This document shows, piece by piece, positions 19,790-28,287 of a stretch of DNA of 64,000 nt. A program made the translations under genes and the position numbers. Source of the stretch: Myxococcales bacterium (GTDB lineage Bacteria; Myxococcota_A; Polyangia; Haliangiales; Haliangiaceae); assembly GCA_028287115.1 (NCBI GenBank), contig JAQBQF010000017.1, positions 1 through 64,000 of the forward strand, read 5' to 3'. The notes beneath the pieces were generated by a model, which did not search any database, was not told the origin of the DNA, and saw only the letters and a list, made by a program, of their open reading frames with translations. Positions within the stretch are counted from its first letter, which is position 1, and each line of letters starts with the position of its first letter.

Positions 19790-21390
19790 CCGCGATCGCC
19801 ACCTATCCCGTGCCCGCACAACCGGTCAACAAGTGGCTGGTCACGGTCTCGATCGCGTTCGGTTCGCTGATGGCCACGATCGATTCTTCGATCGTCAACG
19901 TCGCGCTGCCGAATATCCGCGGCGAGCTCGGCGCGAGCATCCAGGAGATCACGTGGATCTCGACCGCGTACATGATCGCGATGGTGCTGGTCATGCCGCT
20001 GACCGGCTTCCTCGGCGGGTTCTTCGGTCAGAAGCGCATCTATCTGATCTCGATGTTCATGTTCGTCGCGGCCTCCGCCTTGTGCGGAACCGCGCGATCG
20101 CTCCCTGCCCTCGTGCTCTGGCGCGTGATCCAAGGCTTTGGCGGCGGCGCGCTCCAACCGACGCAACAGGCGATCCTGCGCCAGACGTTTCCACCGTCCG
20201 AGCAGGGCATGGCGATGGCCATCTTCTCGATGGTGATCATGGTCGGTCCTGCGATCGGCCCGGTGCTCGGCGGCTGGATCACCGACAACTACTCGTGGCC
20301 GTGGATCTTCTTCATCAATCTGCCGGTCGGTCTGATCGGCATCATGATGACGATCCAGAACCTCCACGAACCGCCCGATCTGCGCGCGGCAAACCGGGTG
20401 CGTGCCGAGCTCGCCCGCAAGAACCTCGACATCGCGGGCATCGTCCTGATGGTGATCGGTATCGGTGCACTGCAGTACCTGTTCGAAGAAGGTCCGCAGG
20501 ACGACTGGTTCGACGCGATGGAGATCCGGATCGCGGCGTTCGTCTGCGGGGTCGCGCTGATCGCCTTCGTGATTCGCGAGCTGTCCGCGACCGCACCGGT
20601 CGTCAACCTGAGGCTGTTCAAGGACGCGACGTTCGCATCGGCGACACTGATCGCCTTCATCATGTTCGGGATGCTGATGGGGAGCTTGTTCCTGCTGCCG
20701 GTGTTTGCGCAGGAGAGCCTGCACTACACGGCAACGCTGTCGGGCATCGTGCTGATGCCGCGCACGCTCGCGATGATGGTGGTGTCGCCCCTGATCGGTC
20801 GCATCTACAACCGAGTCCAACCCGCGTTCATCATCGGCTTCGGCGTCCTGCTGTTCGTGATCGGCTCGTACCAGCTCAGCCATATCACCCTCGAGACGTC
20901 CTCGACGGACATGATCCTGCCGCTCGTCGTCACGGGCGCGGCGTTCGCGTGTCTGTTCGTCCCGCTCACGACCGCTGCGCTCAGCGGCATCGCGCGCCAC
21001 GAGATGGCAGACGCCGCTGGCCTCAACTCGTTCGTCCGCCAGGTTGGCGGCTCGATCGGCCTCACGATCTTTGCGACGATCTTCACGAACTACGCGATCG
21101 AGGCGCAGGCCGGGCTCGCCTCGCACGTGACGGTGCTGCGCCCCGAGGTCGCCGCCCACCTCGCGCAGCTCAAGATGGGGATGATCGCGCATGGTCTCGA
21201 TCCGATGGCCGCCCAGGCGCTGGCCGCTCGGATCACGGCGGGGTCCGTCATGCGTCAAGCGACGGTGCTGTCGTTCGATCGGATCTTCTTGTTCCAGGGC
21301 CTCTTGTTCCTGCTGGTGATTCCGATCCTGTTCTTCCTTCGCGTGCAGCGAACTACCGAGAAAGTGCACGTCGAGATTTCCGCGGAGTAA
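19786..21390 (+). CDS. EmrB/QacA-type MFS multidrug exporter (DHA2, 14 helices)
   Basis: 534-residue proton-coupled drug exporter. Start ATG 19786 overlaps the TetR stop and gives MTAIATYPVPAQPVNKWL. The DHA2 motif D1 is seen in TM1 (SLMATIDSSIVNVALPNI). Motif C in TM5 is MVGPAIGPVLGGWITDNYSW, followed by PWIFFINLPVG, both diagnostic of EmrB. It should pair with the EmrA-like adaptor and TolC encoded immediately downstream to export across both membranes. Substrate is not deducible. Confidence 0.95.
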   Translation: MTAIATYPVPAQPVNKWLVTVSIAFGSLMATIDSSIVNVALPNIRGELGASIQEITWISTAYMIAMVLVMPLTGFLGGFFGQKRIYLISMFMFVAASALCGTARSLPALVLWRVIQGFGGGALQPTQQAILRQTFPPSEQGMAMAIFSMVIMVGPAIGPVLGGWITDNYSWPWIFFINLPVGLIGIMMTIQNLHEPPDLRAANRVRAELARKNLDIAGIVLMVIGIGALQYLFEEGPQDDWFDAMEIRIAAFVCGVALIAFVIRELSATAPVVNLRLFKDATFASATLIAFIMFGMLMGSLFLLPVFAQESLHYTATLSGIVLMPRTLAMMVVSPLIGRIYNRVQPAFIIGFGVLLFVIGSYQLSHITLETSSTDMILPLVVTGAAFACLFVPLTTAALSGIARHEMADAAGLNSFVRQVGGSIGLTIFATIFTNYAIEAQAGLASHVTVLRPEVAAHLAQLKMGMIAHGLDPMAAQALAARITAGSVMRQATVLSFDRIFLFQGLLFLLVIPILFFLRVQRTTEKVHVEISAE

Positions 21391-21393
21391 CTC

Positions 21394-22614
21394 ATGACAA
21401 CTACGAATGATAACCAGGCCCCGGCACCGGCAAAGGTCGTCTCGCCGCGCAAGAGCAAGGCGATGCGGGCGTACCTCGTACTCGCGACGCTCGCGGCCGC
21501 GGTGCTCGGTGTCTACTTCATCCATGGCTACCTGACGCGCAACGAGGTCTCGACCGACGATGCCCAGGTCGATGCCGATGTCGTGCCGGTCGCGGCGCGC
21601 GTGTCGGGCGTCGTGCTCCAGCTGCAGGTCCAGGATAATCAAGAGGTCAAGGCCGGCCAGTTGCTCGCCGTGATCGATCCCGCGGATTACGACGCCAAGC
21701 TCGCGGCAGCGAACGCGGATCTCGACGCCGCCAGCGCGCAGGCTGAAGCGGCAGACGCGCAGGTCGACATCGTGAAGTCGACGGCGACGGGTGGCTTGTC
21801 CTCGGCGCGCGCGCAGCTCCAGGGCACGAGCGCGTCGGTGCGTGCCGCGAGCTCGCAAGTTCAAGCGGCGAGCGCCGCGGTGGCGCGTGCTCGCAGCGAG
21901 CTCGCGAAAGCAGAGGGTGACTTGACCCGAGCCAAGACGCTGCACGACCAAGGCGCGGTGACCGGGCAAGCGCTCGAGAGTGCACAAGTCACGCGAGATA
22001 CGGCCGCGGCTGCCGTCGATCAAGCCAGTGCAAACCTCGCGGCGGCACGCGATCAACAGCAGCTGTCGCAGACCAAGGTCGCCGAGGCCCAGGGCCGCGT
22101 CGAACAGAGCGCACCGATCAATCAACAGAATGCGGCCGCCGTTGCGAGCTCGAAGCTGGCGCACGCCCGTGTCCAAGGTGCGAAGGCTGCCGTCGACCTC
22201 GCGAAGCTCTCGCTCGGCTACACGAAGATCATCGCACCCGTCGACGGCTACGTGTCGCGGCTCGGCGTGCGCACCGGCCAGATGGTGCAGCCGGGCACGA
22301 CCGTCGCGATGGTCGTGCCGCGCCAGACCTACGTCGTCGCGAACTTCAAGGAAACGCAGATCTCGCGGATCCGCGCCGGCGACGACGTCGAGGTCAAGAT
22401 CGACGCCGCCGGGACCCTACGCGGCAAGGTCGCGAGCGTCGCCGCGGGCACCGGCGCTCGGTTCTCGATGATGCCTCCCGACAACGCGACGGGAAACTTC
22501 GTCAAGGTCGTGCAGCGCGTGCCGGTCAAGATCGTGTGGGCGGCGGGACAAGACAGCTCGATGTTGCAAGCGGGGCTCTCGGCGGAGGTCACTGTTCATC
22601 TGAGTGGAAAATGA
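21394..22614 (+). CDS. EmrA-type HlyD-family adaptor
   Basis: 406-residue adaptor for the MFS exporter. One N-terminal membrane helix (AYLVLATLAAAVLGVYFIHG) is followed by NEVSTDDAQVDADVVPVAAR, the EmrA signature. A long Ala/Gln-rich alpha-hairpin spans roughly residues 100-270, then LGYTKIIAPVDGYVSRLGVR completes the lipoyl domain. It starts at ATG 21394, with GGAG six bases upstream that overlaps the end of the exporter gene. It ends in a four-base overlap with the TolC gene. Confidence 0.94.
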   Translation: MTTTNDNQAPAPAKVVSPRKSKAMRAYLVLATLAAAVLGVYFIHGYLTRNEVSTDDAQVDADVVPVAARVSGVVLQLQVQDNQEVKAGQLLAVIDPADYDAKLAAANADLDAASAQAEAADAQVDIVKSTATGGLSSARAQLQGTSASVRAASSQVQAASAAVARARSELAKAEGDLTRAKTLHDQGAVTGQALESAQVTRDTAAAAVDQASANLAAARDQQQLSQTKVAEAQGRVEQSAPINQQNAAAVASSKLAHARVQGAKAAVDLAKLSLGYTKIIAPVDGYVSRLGVRTGQMVQPGTTVAMVVPRQTYVVANFKETQISRIRAGDDVEVKIDAAGTLRGKVASVAAGTGARFSMMPPDNATGNFVKVVQRVPVKIVWAAGQDSSMLQAGLSAEVTVHLSGK

Positions 22615-23912
22615 AGCTTCCGATCTGCATCTCGATTCTCGCGTTCGCAGCGAGCGCGCACGCCGACGATGCGAGCAAGCGCCGGGTCTCGATGTCCGAC
22701 GCGATCGAGCTCGCGCAATCGAAGAACCCGGACCTCGCGGCCGCCAAAGACGCCGTGAACAGCGCCGAAGCGCATCGCGCGGGCCTCAGCGCAAAGCGGC
22801 TTCCGCAGCTCAGCGTCGAGACGAACGTCAACATCTTCTACGAGCCCTACAAGCTCGATTTCGGCGGGACGTTGTTCACGTTGTACGAACAGGTGACCAC
22901 GGTCTCGGGCGCGCGGATCTCGCAACCGCTGACCGGCCTCGCCTATCTCTCGGAGCTGGTCGGCGCGGCGAACCACGAAGCGAAGGCAGTGCGCGCCGAC
23001 TACGATCGCGCGCGTCTCGATTCGGCGTACAACACCGCCGACGCGTTCTTGCGCGTCCTCGAGGCGCGTGCCGCGGCAGATGTCGCTCGTCGTTCGGTCG
23101 CGGATATCGCGAGCGAGCTCGATCAGGCTCTGAAGCTCCGGCAGGCCGACACGCTGACCAACATCGACGTGCTGCGGCTGCAATCGAGACGAGCTGCGGC
23201 CGATCAGGCGGCCGTACGCGCTGACACGACGAGCCAGGTCGCGATCGCACAGCTCGCCGTCACGATCGGACTGCGCGAAGGCGAGCCGCTCGACTTGATC
23301 GATGATTTGCCGGCGACGCCACCGCCGCTCGCGATGACGCTGGAACAAGCGCAGAGTCGCGCACTCACCGCGAGGCCCGAGCTCCGCGCCGCGGGCGAGC
23401 GGATCGCCGCCGCCCGTGATCTCGTGATCTCGAGGCGCGACGAGTACCTGCCCGACCTGCATGCGGTTGCCGTCTATAGCCACAACACGGGCGTCCAGCC
23501 GTTTCAGCCGGCGAACGCCGGATTTCTCGGTCTCCAGCTGTCGTGGAACGTGTGGGACTGGGGCGCGAGACACGCGGCGGTGCAGGAAGCCGAGTCGACC
23601 CAGACGCGCGCGCACCTCACCGCGAATGCTCTCGCCGATCACGTGCGGTTCGACGTGCGCAGGCGGTGGCTCGAAGCGAAGGCGACGTTCGACAATCTCG
23701 CTTCGGCACAGACCCAGCTCCAGTCCGCCGAGGAAGCGTTCCGCCTGCAGCGCGTGAAGTTCGACGCCGCGGCCGCGACGACCACCGACGTCCTCGACGC
23801 CGAAACCGATGTCGCGCGTGCGCGCCTGCAGTCGGCGCTCGCACGCTACGACTACTACCTCGACCTCGTCGCCCTCGCGCGCGCCGTCGGCGATATCCCG
23901 AGCGTCAAGTAG
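22611..23912 (+). CDS. TolC-family outer-membrane efflux protein
   Basis: 433-residue channel completing the MFS tripartite pump. ATG 22611 overlaps the adaptor stop and begins a signal peptide (MKLPICISILAFAASAHA, cleaved before DDAS). Two TolC repeat halves are present (MSDAIELAQSKNPDLAAAK and MTLEQAQSRALTARPELRA), with the NVWDWGARHAAVQEA strand-helix junction typical of the family. It is the last gene of the TetR-led operon. Confidence 0.92.
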   Translation: MKLPICISILAFAASAHADDASKRRVSMSDAIELAQSKNPDLAAAKDAVNSAEAHRAGLSAKRLPQLSVETNVNIFYEPYKLDFGGTLFTLYEQVTTVSGARISQPLTGLAYLSELVGAANHEAKAVRADYDRARLDSAYNTADAFLRVLEARAAADVARRSVADIASELDQALKLRQADTLTNIDVLRLQSRRAAADQAAVRADTTSQVAIAQLAVTIGLREGEPLDLIDDLPATPPPLAMTLEQAQSRALTARPELRAAGERIAAARDLVISRRDEYLPDLHAVAVYSHNTGVQPFQPANAGFLGLQLSWNVWDWGARHAAVQEAESTQTRAHLTANALADHVRFDVRRRWLEAKATFDNLASAQTQLQSAEEAFRLQRVKFDAAAATTTDVLDAETDVARARLQSALARYDYYLDLVALARAVGDIPSVK

Positions 23913-24003
23913 AAGGAGTACCGCATTCAGACATCGAGAAGCTCCCACGGCCTCGTCGGGAGCGCCCTTGCGGACGGCCCCGATACGCTGCTACCCAAGA
24001 GCC

Positions 24004-24978
24004 ATGGAACGCATCGTCCACATCTGCAACGGCGACAGCACGGCGGATACGCTCTCGCTCGCCGATCTGCCAGGCGACATCCGCGTGTGGGCCGATGCAC
24101 TCGACACAGGCCCGGTGCTCCCGGTCTCCGACGACGAGAACTACAAAGCACGCGGCGAGTTTTGGTCGTCGCGAGGTTTTGGGGCCGCCGCCGAGAACGC
24201 GAAAAAGCTCGCGGACTCGGATCGCGGCGTCGACGAGGCCGCCAAGGCCGAGGAAGTCATCCTCTGGTACGAGCATGATCTGTTCGACCAGCTCGCGCTC
24301 GTTCGCCTGCTATCCCGGTTCGCGCGTCGCGGCCTTCCCGCCCAGCTCACGATCGTTTCTATCGATCGGCATCCCGAGGTGCCGAGCTTCATGGGCTTCG
24401 GGCAGCTCAAGCCCGAACAGCTCGCCGAGCTGTGGCCGCGCCGCACGCCGCTGTCGCGCGATGCGATCGACGAAGCCGCGACGACCTGGATCGCGGTGAC
24501 CGCGCCGGACCCGCGCGCCTTGCCGTTCTTGACCAAGCGCGTGAAGGCGTTGCCGTTCCTCGGCGGTGCGATCGAGCGTCAGCTCGAAGAGTTCCCGGAC
24601 GCGACGAGCGGTTTGACGCGCACCGAGCGCCAGGTCCTCGCGGCGATCGCACGCGGCGAAGCGACGGTGACCGCGCTGATGGCCGCGACCCAGGCGATCG
24701 ATCCGCGCTATCCGATCACCGATGCAGTGCTGTTCGGCACGTTGCAGGCGCTCGCTCGCTGCGCGCTGATCGAGGGTGCACCGAAAGGCGCTCCGTCGCC
24801 CGAAGCCGTTCGTTCGACGAACGTCACGATCACGCCGCTCGGCCGTCAGGCGCTCGCAGGTGCGATCGATCGCATTCACGAGTGCGGCATCGATGACTGG
24901 CGCGGCGGCGTGCGGCTCACCGGCAAAGGGCCGGTCTGGCGCTGGGACGGCGCTCAGCGCAAGTTGCTCGAGAAGTAG
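24004..24978 (+). CDS. DUF1835-domain protein
   Basis: 324 residues. The N-terminal third (MERIVHICNGDSTADTLSLA through VWADALDTGPV and ILWYEHDLFDQLALVRLL) matches the DUF1835 pattern, a family of unknown biochemical role. The C-terminal part looks like winged-helix material (TRTERQVLAAIARGEATVTALM; ITDAVLFGTLQALARCALIE). Start ATG 24004 is just upstream of the conserved domain. It is a single gene between the efflux operon and a convergent PEGA gene, ending one base before it. Confidence 0.75.
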   Translation: MERIVHICNGDSTADTLSLADLPGDIRVWADALDTGPVLPVSDDENYKARGEFWSSRGFGAAAENAKKLADSDRGVDEAAKAEEVILWYEHDLFDQLALVRLLSRFARRGLPAQLTIVSIDRHPEVPSFMGFGQLKPEQLAELWPRRTPLSRDAIDEAATTWIAVTAPDPRALPFLTKRVKALPFLGGAIERQLEEFPDATSGLTRTERQVLAAIARGEATVTALMAATQAIDPRYPITDAVLFGTLQALARCALIEGAPKGAPSPEAVRSTNVTITPLGRQALAGAIDRIHECGIDDWRGGVRLTGKGPVWRWDGAQRKLLEK

Positions 24979-24979
24979 C

Positions 24980-26419
24980 TCACCACGTCGTCGCGAAGCC
25001 GGCGAACGCGCCATCGCCTGTCGGCACGACGTACGCGGTCCGCGCAGGTGCCTTGTGCTCGGTGACGAACAGATAGACCGAGACGCCGGCGAGAGCGGCT
25101 CCAATCCCGAGCGTGATGAACCCGGGCCCCGCGCTCGAATACAGATCGTTGCAAGGCCGGCCCGCCGTCGGTGTCATCGAGCAGCGACCGTCGAGCGCGA
25201 GCAGGGTGATGCCCGTGCCGAGTGCAGCAACGCCGGCGCCGCCCGCGATCCACTTGTAACCGCCCCAGCGCGAGCTGCTCGTCGGCGTGTCATCGACCTC
25301 GTGCTCCGCGGCAGGTTGCGTGACCCGTCCGGCTGCGGCGGCGCCCATCTGCACTTCGAGACCGGCCGCCGGATCTTCGCCGGCAAGGAACCTCGCGAGC
25401 GCTTTGAGGCGCTCGGTAGAGGGATCGGGATCCATCGCGATCGTCGCGCGCCGGATCTCGCGTCCGGTCGAGAGACTCACCAAGGATCCGACGATCGCGG
25501 GGCGGCCCTTGCTCTGATCGATGCCGATGACCGCGACCGCATTCGCACCGAGCAGGTTCGCGAACTGCGCGGCATACGACGGCTCGCGCGTATCGCGGTC
25601 GGCCTGCACCGCGAACGAAAACCCGGTCCATCCGAGCGTGCGCAAGGCCTGATCGTGCTTGGCATCGACCGCGAGCGTCGCTTCTGCGTTCGGACGGATC
25701 ACGATGCGATGACTGCGCGACGGCTGATTATTGAGCGTGACACAGACCCGGTACTCACCCGGGACGAGCTGGATCGTCTTAGACCCAGCGCCGAGAAATC
25801 TCTCGTCGATGAACACCAGGGCAGTCTCGTCCGAGACTTTGATCGTGAGCTTGCCGTTGCCGCTCGCGAGCGTCTCGCGACGGACCTGTTCGAACAGCTC
25901 GGCTGCTTCCGGTCCGTACGTCCCGCGTGCGATCTGCGTGTCGGGAAAGCCTCGCAGGACCTCGCCGAACGTCGCGCGCGCCGCCGCGTTATCCCCACTC
26001 CGCTGGTACGACAGCGCGAGCGAGATCAGCGCCTTCAAGAGCGGGTCTCGCAGCGACGGATCCTTGGCGAACGCCGCGGTGTTGCTGTGGGCCGCGTCGA
26101 CGAGCGGCGCGAGGATCTTGATCGCCTCGTCGAACTTGCCGGCGACCCACGCTCGCAGTCCTCGGTCGGCTTGCGCCGCGAAGTCCGACGAAATCCCCGA
26201 AGGCGTGAGCCCCGCGCGCGACACTTGTGTCTCGTAGCGCCGTGCAACCGTATCGCCGGCGGAAAACCCGCGCGTCGCGAGCTCGTCGAGGATCGGCGAC
26301 ATCAGCCGACTCGCATCCGCCGGCCGCTCACCGGTGTAGGACTCGAGGACGATGCCGCCGGCGTGCGCTCCACGCCCGAGCGCGAGCAGCAGGATGAAGA
26401 CAAAGACAATGCGTTGCAT
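24980..26419 (-). CDS. Exported PEGA-domain protein
   Basis: 479-residue envelope protein. ATG 26419 begins a signal peptide (MQRIVFVFILLLALGRGAHA). The middle contains a TPR-like stretch (LISLALSYQRSGDNAAARAT) followed by a PEGA domain (LTIKVSDETALVFIDERFLG ... VPGEYRV), a fold linked to surface structures. Two C-terminal hydrophobic segments (WIAGGAGVAALGTGITLLAL and ITLGIGAALAGVSVYLFV) may anchor it. Such signal-PEGA-two-helix proteins are common in Myxococcota. The molecular role is unknown. Confidence 0.8.
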   Translation of the reverse strand: MQRIVFVFILLLALGRGAHAGGIVLESYTGERPADASRLMSPILDELATRGFSAGDTVARRYETQVSRAGLTPSGISSDFAAQADRGLRAWVAGKFDEAIKILAPLVDAAHSNTAAFAKDPSLRDPLLKALISLALSYQRSGDNAAARATFGEVLRGFPDTQIARGTYGPEAAELFEQVRRETLASGNGKLTIKVSDETALVFIDERFLGAGSKTIQLVPGEYRVCVTLNNQPSRSHRIVIRPNAEATLAVDAKHDQALRTLGWTGFSFAVQADRDTREPSYAAQFANLLGANAVAVIGIDQSKGRPAIVGSLVSLSTGREIRRATIAMDPDPSTERLKALARFLAGEDPAAGLEVQMGAAAAGRVTQPAAEHEVDDTPTSSSRWGGYKWIAGGAGVAALGTGITLLALDGRCSMTPTAGRPCNDLYSSAGPGFITLGIGAALAGVSVYLFVTEHKAPARTAYVVPTGDGAFAGFATTW

Positions 26420-26468
26420 GGGGCCTGTATCGGATCGAAGTGTCGTTTGTTGCGTGGAGTTTTGCGGC

Positions 26469-26969
26469 CTACTTACGCGGGGTTCCACCATACACCGCAC
26501 CGCCATCGCTAAACCCGCCATAGCCATCGCCGCCGTAGGACGCGCCGCCGAACGCGCTGTCGGGCGCGCGCGCCAACACCACCGTGAACTTCGCGTCTCG
26601 GAACGTACCGCGCAGCGTCCCGTTGGCCTGCGGCTCGATCACGCCGTGCAGCGCCTGCGTGCAGTCGCCCCACGGACAGTAGAACCGCCCATCGAACAGG
26701 AACCCGTCGCGCGTTCGCAACAGCTCGCCTTCGAAGCGCTGTGATCCGCCGAGCTTCGCGAGCACGAGGTGATCGTCGACCCTGCGAATCGCGCACGGAA
26801 ACCGCTCGTACTTGAAGCCGGCGTCCTCGATGCGGCACCAGTAGCCGCCGACGACATCGCTCGTCGCGAGCGCGCGATTCTCGATCGGCGTGGCGCCCGT
26901 GCTCGGATGACATGCCGCGACCGCGAGGCAAGCAGCCACGCACGCGCCGAAACGAAACCAGGCCCGCAT
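26469..26969 (-). CDS. Putative lipoprotein of unknown function
   Basis: 166 residues. The N-terminus MRAWFRFGACVAACLAVAAC ends in an AVAAC lipobox (Cys20). The rest contains several Cys residues (GYWCRIED, FPCAIRRVDD, FYCPWGDCTQ) that could form disulphides in the periplasm, and a Gly/Tyr-rich tail (GGASYGGDGYGGFSDGGAVY). No family is recognised. It lies 49 bases upstream of the PEGA gene on the same strand and may be co-transcribed with it. Confidence 0.7.
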   Translation of the reverse strand: MRAWFRFGACVAACLAVAACHPSTGATPIENRALATSDVVGGYWCRIEDAGFKYERFPCAIRRVDDHLVLAKLGGSQRFEGELLRTRDGFLFDGRFYCPWGDCTQALHGVIEPQANGTLRGTFRDAKFTVVLARAPDSAFGGASYGGDGYGGFSDGGAVYGGTPRK

Positions 26970-27005
26970 CGCTGCGAGCCTGCCACGAGATCCAAGCGTA
27001 TGTGC

Positions 27006-27812
27006 TTATTGAACCGTGTAGTTGCCGTACGTCGCGCCGCCCTGGTGATTGTGGCAGCCGAGGTTGCCGCTCGAGCCGGGCGAGATGCCCGTGGTCTGCA
27101 GGTCGTACGTGCGGCCAGGCGCGCCACCGGTGGTGGTGTTCTCGTGCGGGAACGCGCCGTCGCCGTGGATGATGTGCGTGATCGTGTCGTCGTTGATGAA
27201 GCGCAGGACCGCGCCGCGCTTGACCGTGACGTTGGCACTGGTGTTCGGATGGTTGGTCGCGCCCGTGCCCGTCCCGGCCAGGTAGTCGACGATGTAGACG
27301 TTGCTGATCGCCGCGGTGGCGGTCACTTCAGACGTGCCGAGTGTGCTGGTGACACCGATTTTGAAGTTGCCGGTGAGCGCCGCGCCGGTCGCGTTCGACG
27401 GAACCTTGATCGTGAAGTCGACCATTTGAGTACCGTCGGCCGTGACATCCGCGGTAGCGGGGCCCGTCACCATCACGCTCGCGATCGGAGCGTTGTTGCC
27501 ATCGACGAGGGTCGGCGCAAGCGTGACGGTCTCCGCGAATGCGTTCACGCTGGTGAGCGTCAGCGAGACCTTGACGGTCTTGCCGAGGTCCGCGGTGATC
27601 GCGGTCGTGCTGAGCGAGCTATCGAGGCGCGGGGTCGGGGTGTTGCTACCAGAGCCTGAACCGGAGCCCGAGCCCGAGCCGGATCCTGAACCCGAGCCGG
27701 AGCCCGAACCCATCGGATCGCCCGGACCACCAATGTCGCCGGTACCAACGAGGCAGGCAGGGACTGCCAGGGCGAGGAGCGTCGCGACGATGGAGGTGCG
27801 CATGGTGCGCAA
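27006..27812 (-). CDS. Lipoprotein with Gly-Ser linker and cupredoxin-like C-terminus
   Basis: 268 residues. The signal MRTMRTSIVATLLALAVPAC has a lipobox Cys. An uninterrupted (Gly-Ser)x10 linker follows, then an Ig-like region (DSSLSTTAITADLGKTVKVS). The C-terminal ~90 residues look like a plastocyanin/cupredoxin fold: VTVKRGAVLRFINDDTITHI, then HGDGAFPHEN and a late GNLGCHNHQGG before the final strand. The His residues and the C-x-NH motif could bind copper, although the usual C-x(2-4)-H-x(2-4)-M order is altered. ATG at 27812 or 27803 may be the start. The role, perhaps electron transfer or copper handling, is inferred. Confidence 0.7.
   Translation of the reverse strand: MRTMRTSIVATLLALAVPACLVGTGDIGGPGDPMGSGSGSGSGSGSGSGSGSGSGSNTPTPRLDSSLSTTAITADLGKTVKVSLTLTSVNAFAETVTLAPTLVDGNNAPIASVMVTGPATADVTADGTQMVDFTIKVPSNATGAALTGNFKIGVTSTLGTSEVTATAAISNVYIVDYLAGTGTGATNHPNTSANVTVKRGAVLRFINDDTITHIIHGDGAFPHENTTTGGAPGRTYDLQTTGISPGSSGNLGCHNHQGGATYGNYTVQ
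27651..27710 (-). repeat. Hexanucleotide repeat coding (Gly-Ser)10
   Basis: Ten consecutive six-base units of the form NGANCC on the forward strand, with silent drift between copies, encode ten Gly-Ser pairs in the lipoprotein. In-frame expansion or contraction by six bases would change linker length without breaking the gene. Confidence 0.9.
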
Positions 27813-27949
27813 CTACTACAAAGTATGTGCCGTAGCTAACTGCCCGTTACCCTTGTGCAGAAGTCGGCCAAAACTGGGGGTTGGGTCCCCACGTGGTGCC
27901 TGTCGGCCCCGGGGATCTGGCGGATTCTGTTGCCGTCTCGCGAGGTTGA

Positions 27950-28225
27950 CTAAGGCTTCTTGCCCATGATCTTGGCAGCCCACGACTTCGCTTGGCCGAA
28001 GGTCCCACCCAGCAGACCCGACTGTCCGGTCGCTTTGGAGATCTTGGGGCCGAAGAAGTAGAGCGCCGCCGCCCAAGCGACGACCAGGGCGTAAACCGCG
28101 AGGCTCATTCCGGGAACGACCATGGCGATCAGGAGTGCGATCGCGGTCGCTACCGCAACTAGCACGCCGGCGCGCACGCCGAGATACCAGGCCGTCAACC
28201 CACCGACGATCAAGGCTGGAAGCAT
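27950..28225 (-). CDS. Small membrane protein of unknown function
   Basis: 91 residues starting at ATG 28225. Two or three hydrophobic segments (MLPALIVGGLTAWYLGVRAG, VLVAVATAIALLIAMVV, LAVYALVVAWAAALYFFG) are followed by a basic tail ending KIMGKKP. No family is recognised. It stands alone between the cupredoxin-like lipoprotein and an uncharacterised reverse-strand gene. The 137 bases between its stop and the lipoprotein start (27813-27949) show nothing beyond a probable promoter region. Confidence 0.65.
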   Translation of the reverse strand: MLPALIVGGLTAWYLGVRAGVLVAVATAIALLIAMVVPGMSLAVYALVVAWAAALYFFGPKISKATGQSGLLGGTFGQAKSWAAKIMGKKP

Positions 28226-28287
28226 CGAGTGAACCGTAGCACATGCTCACGGCCACGCTCATCGAGCTCGAATCCGCAGCGCGCTGA

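Noticed and set aside
19675..22176. Reverse-strand open frame of 833 codons across TetR, MFS and EmrA genes
   Set aside because: Spans three overlapping, well-identified forward genes and its translation is His/Arg/Asp-rich without motifs.
24776..26512. Forward open frame of 578 codons opposite the PEGA protein
   Set aside because: No domain; the reverse strand has a signal peptide, a PEGA domain and membrane helices in a coherent order.
27651..27710. Short tandem repeats as a CRISPR array
   Set aside because: Units are six bases, contiguous and in frame inside a gene; no spacers and no cas genes.
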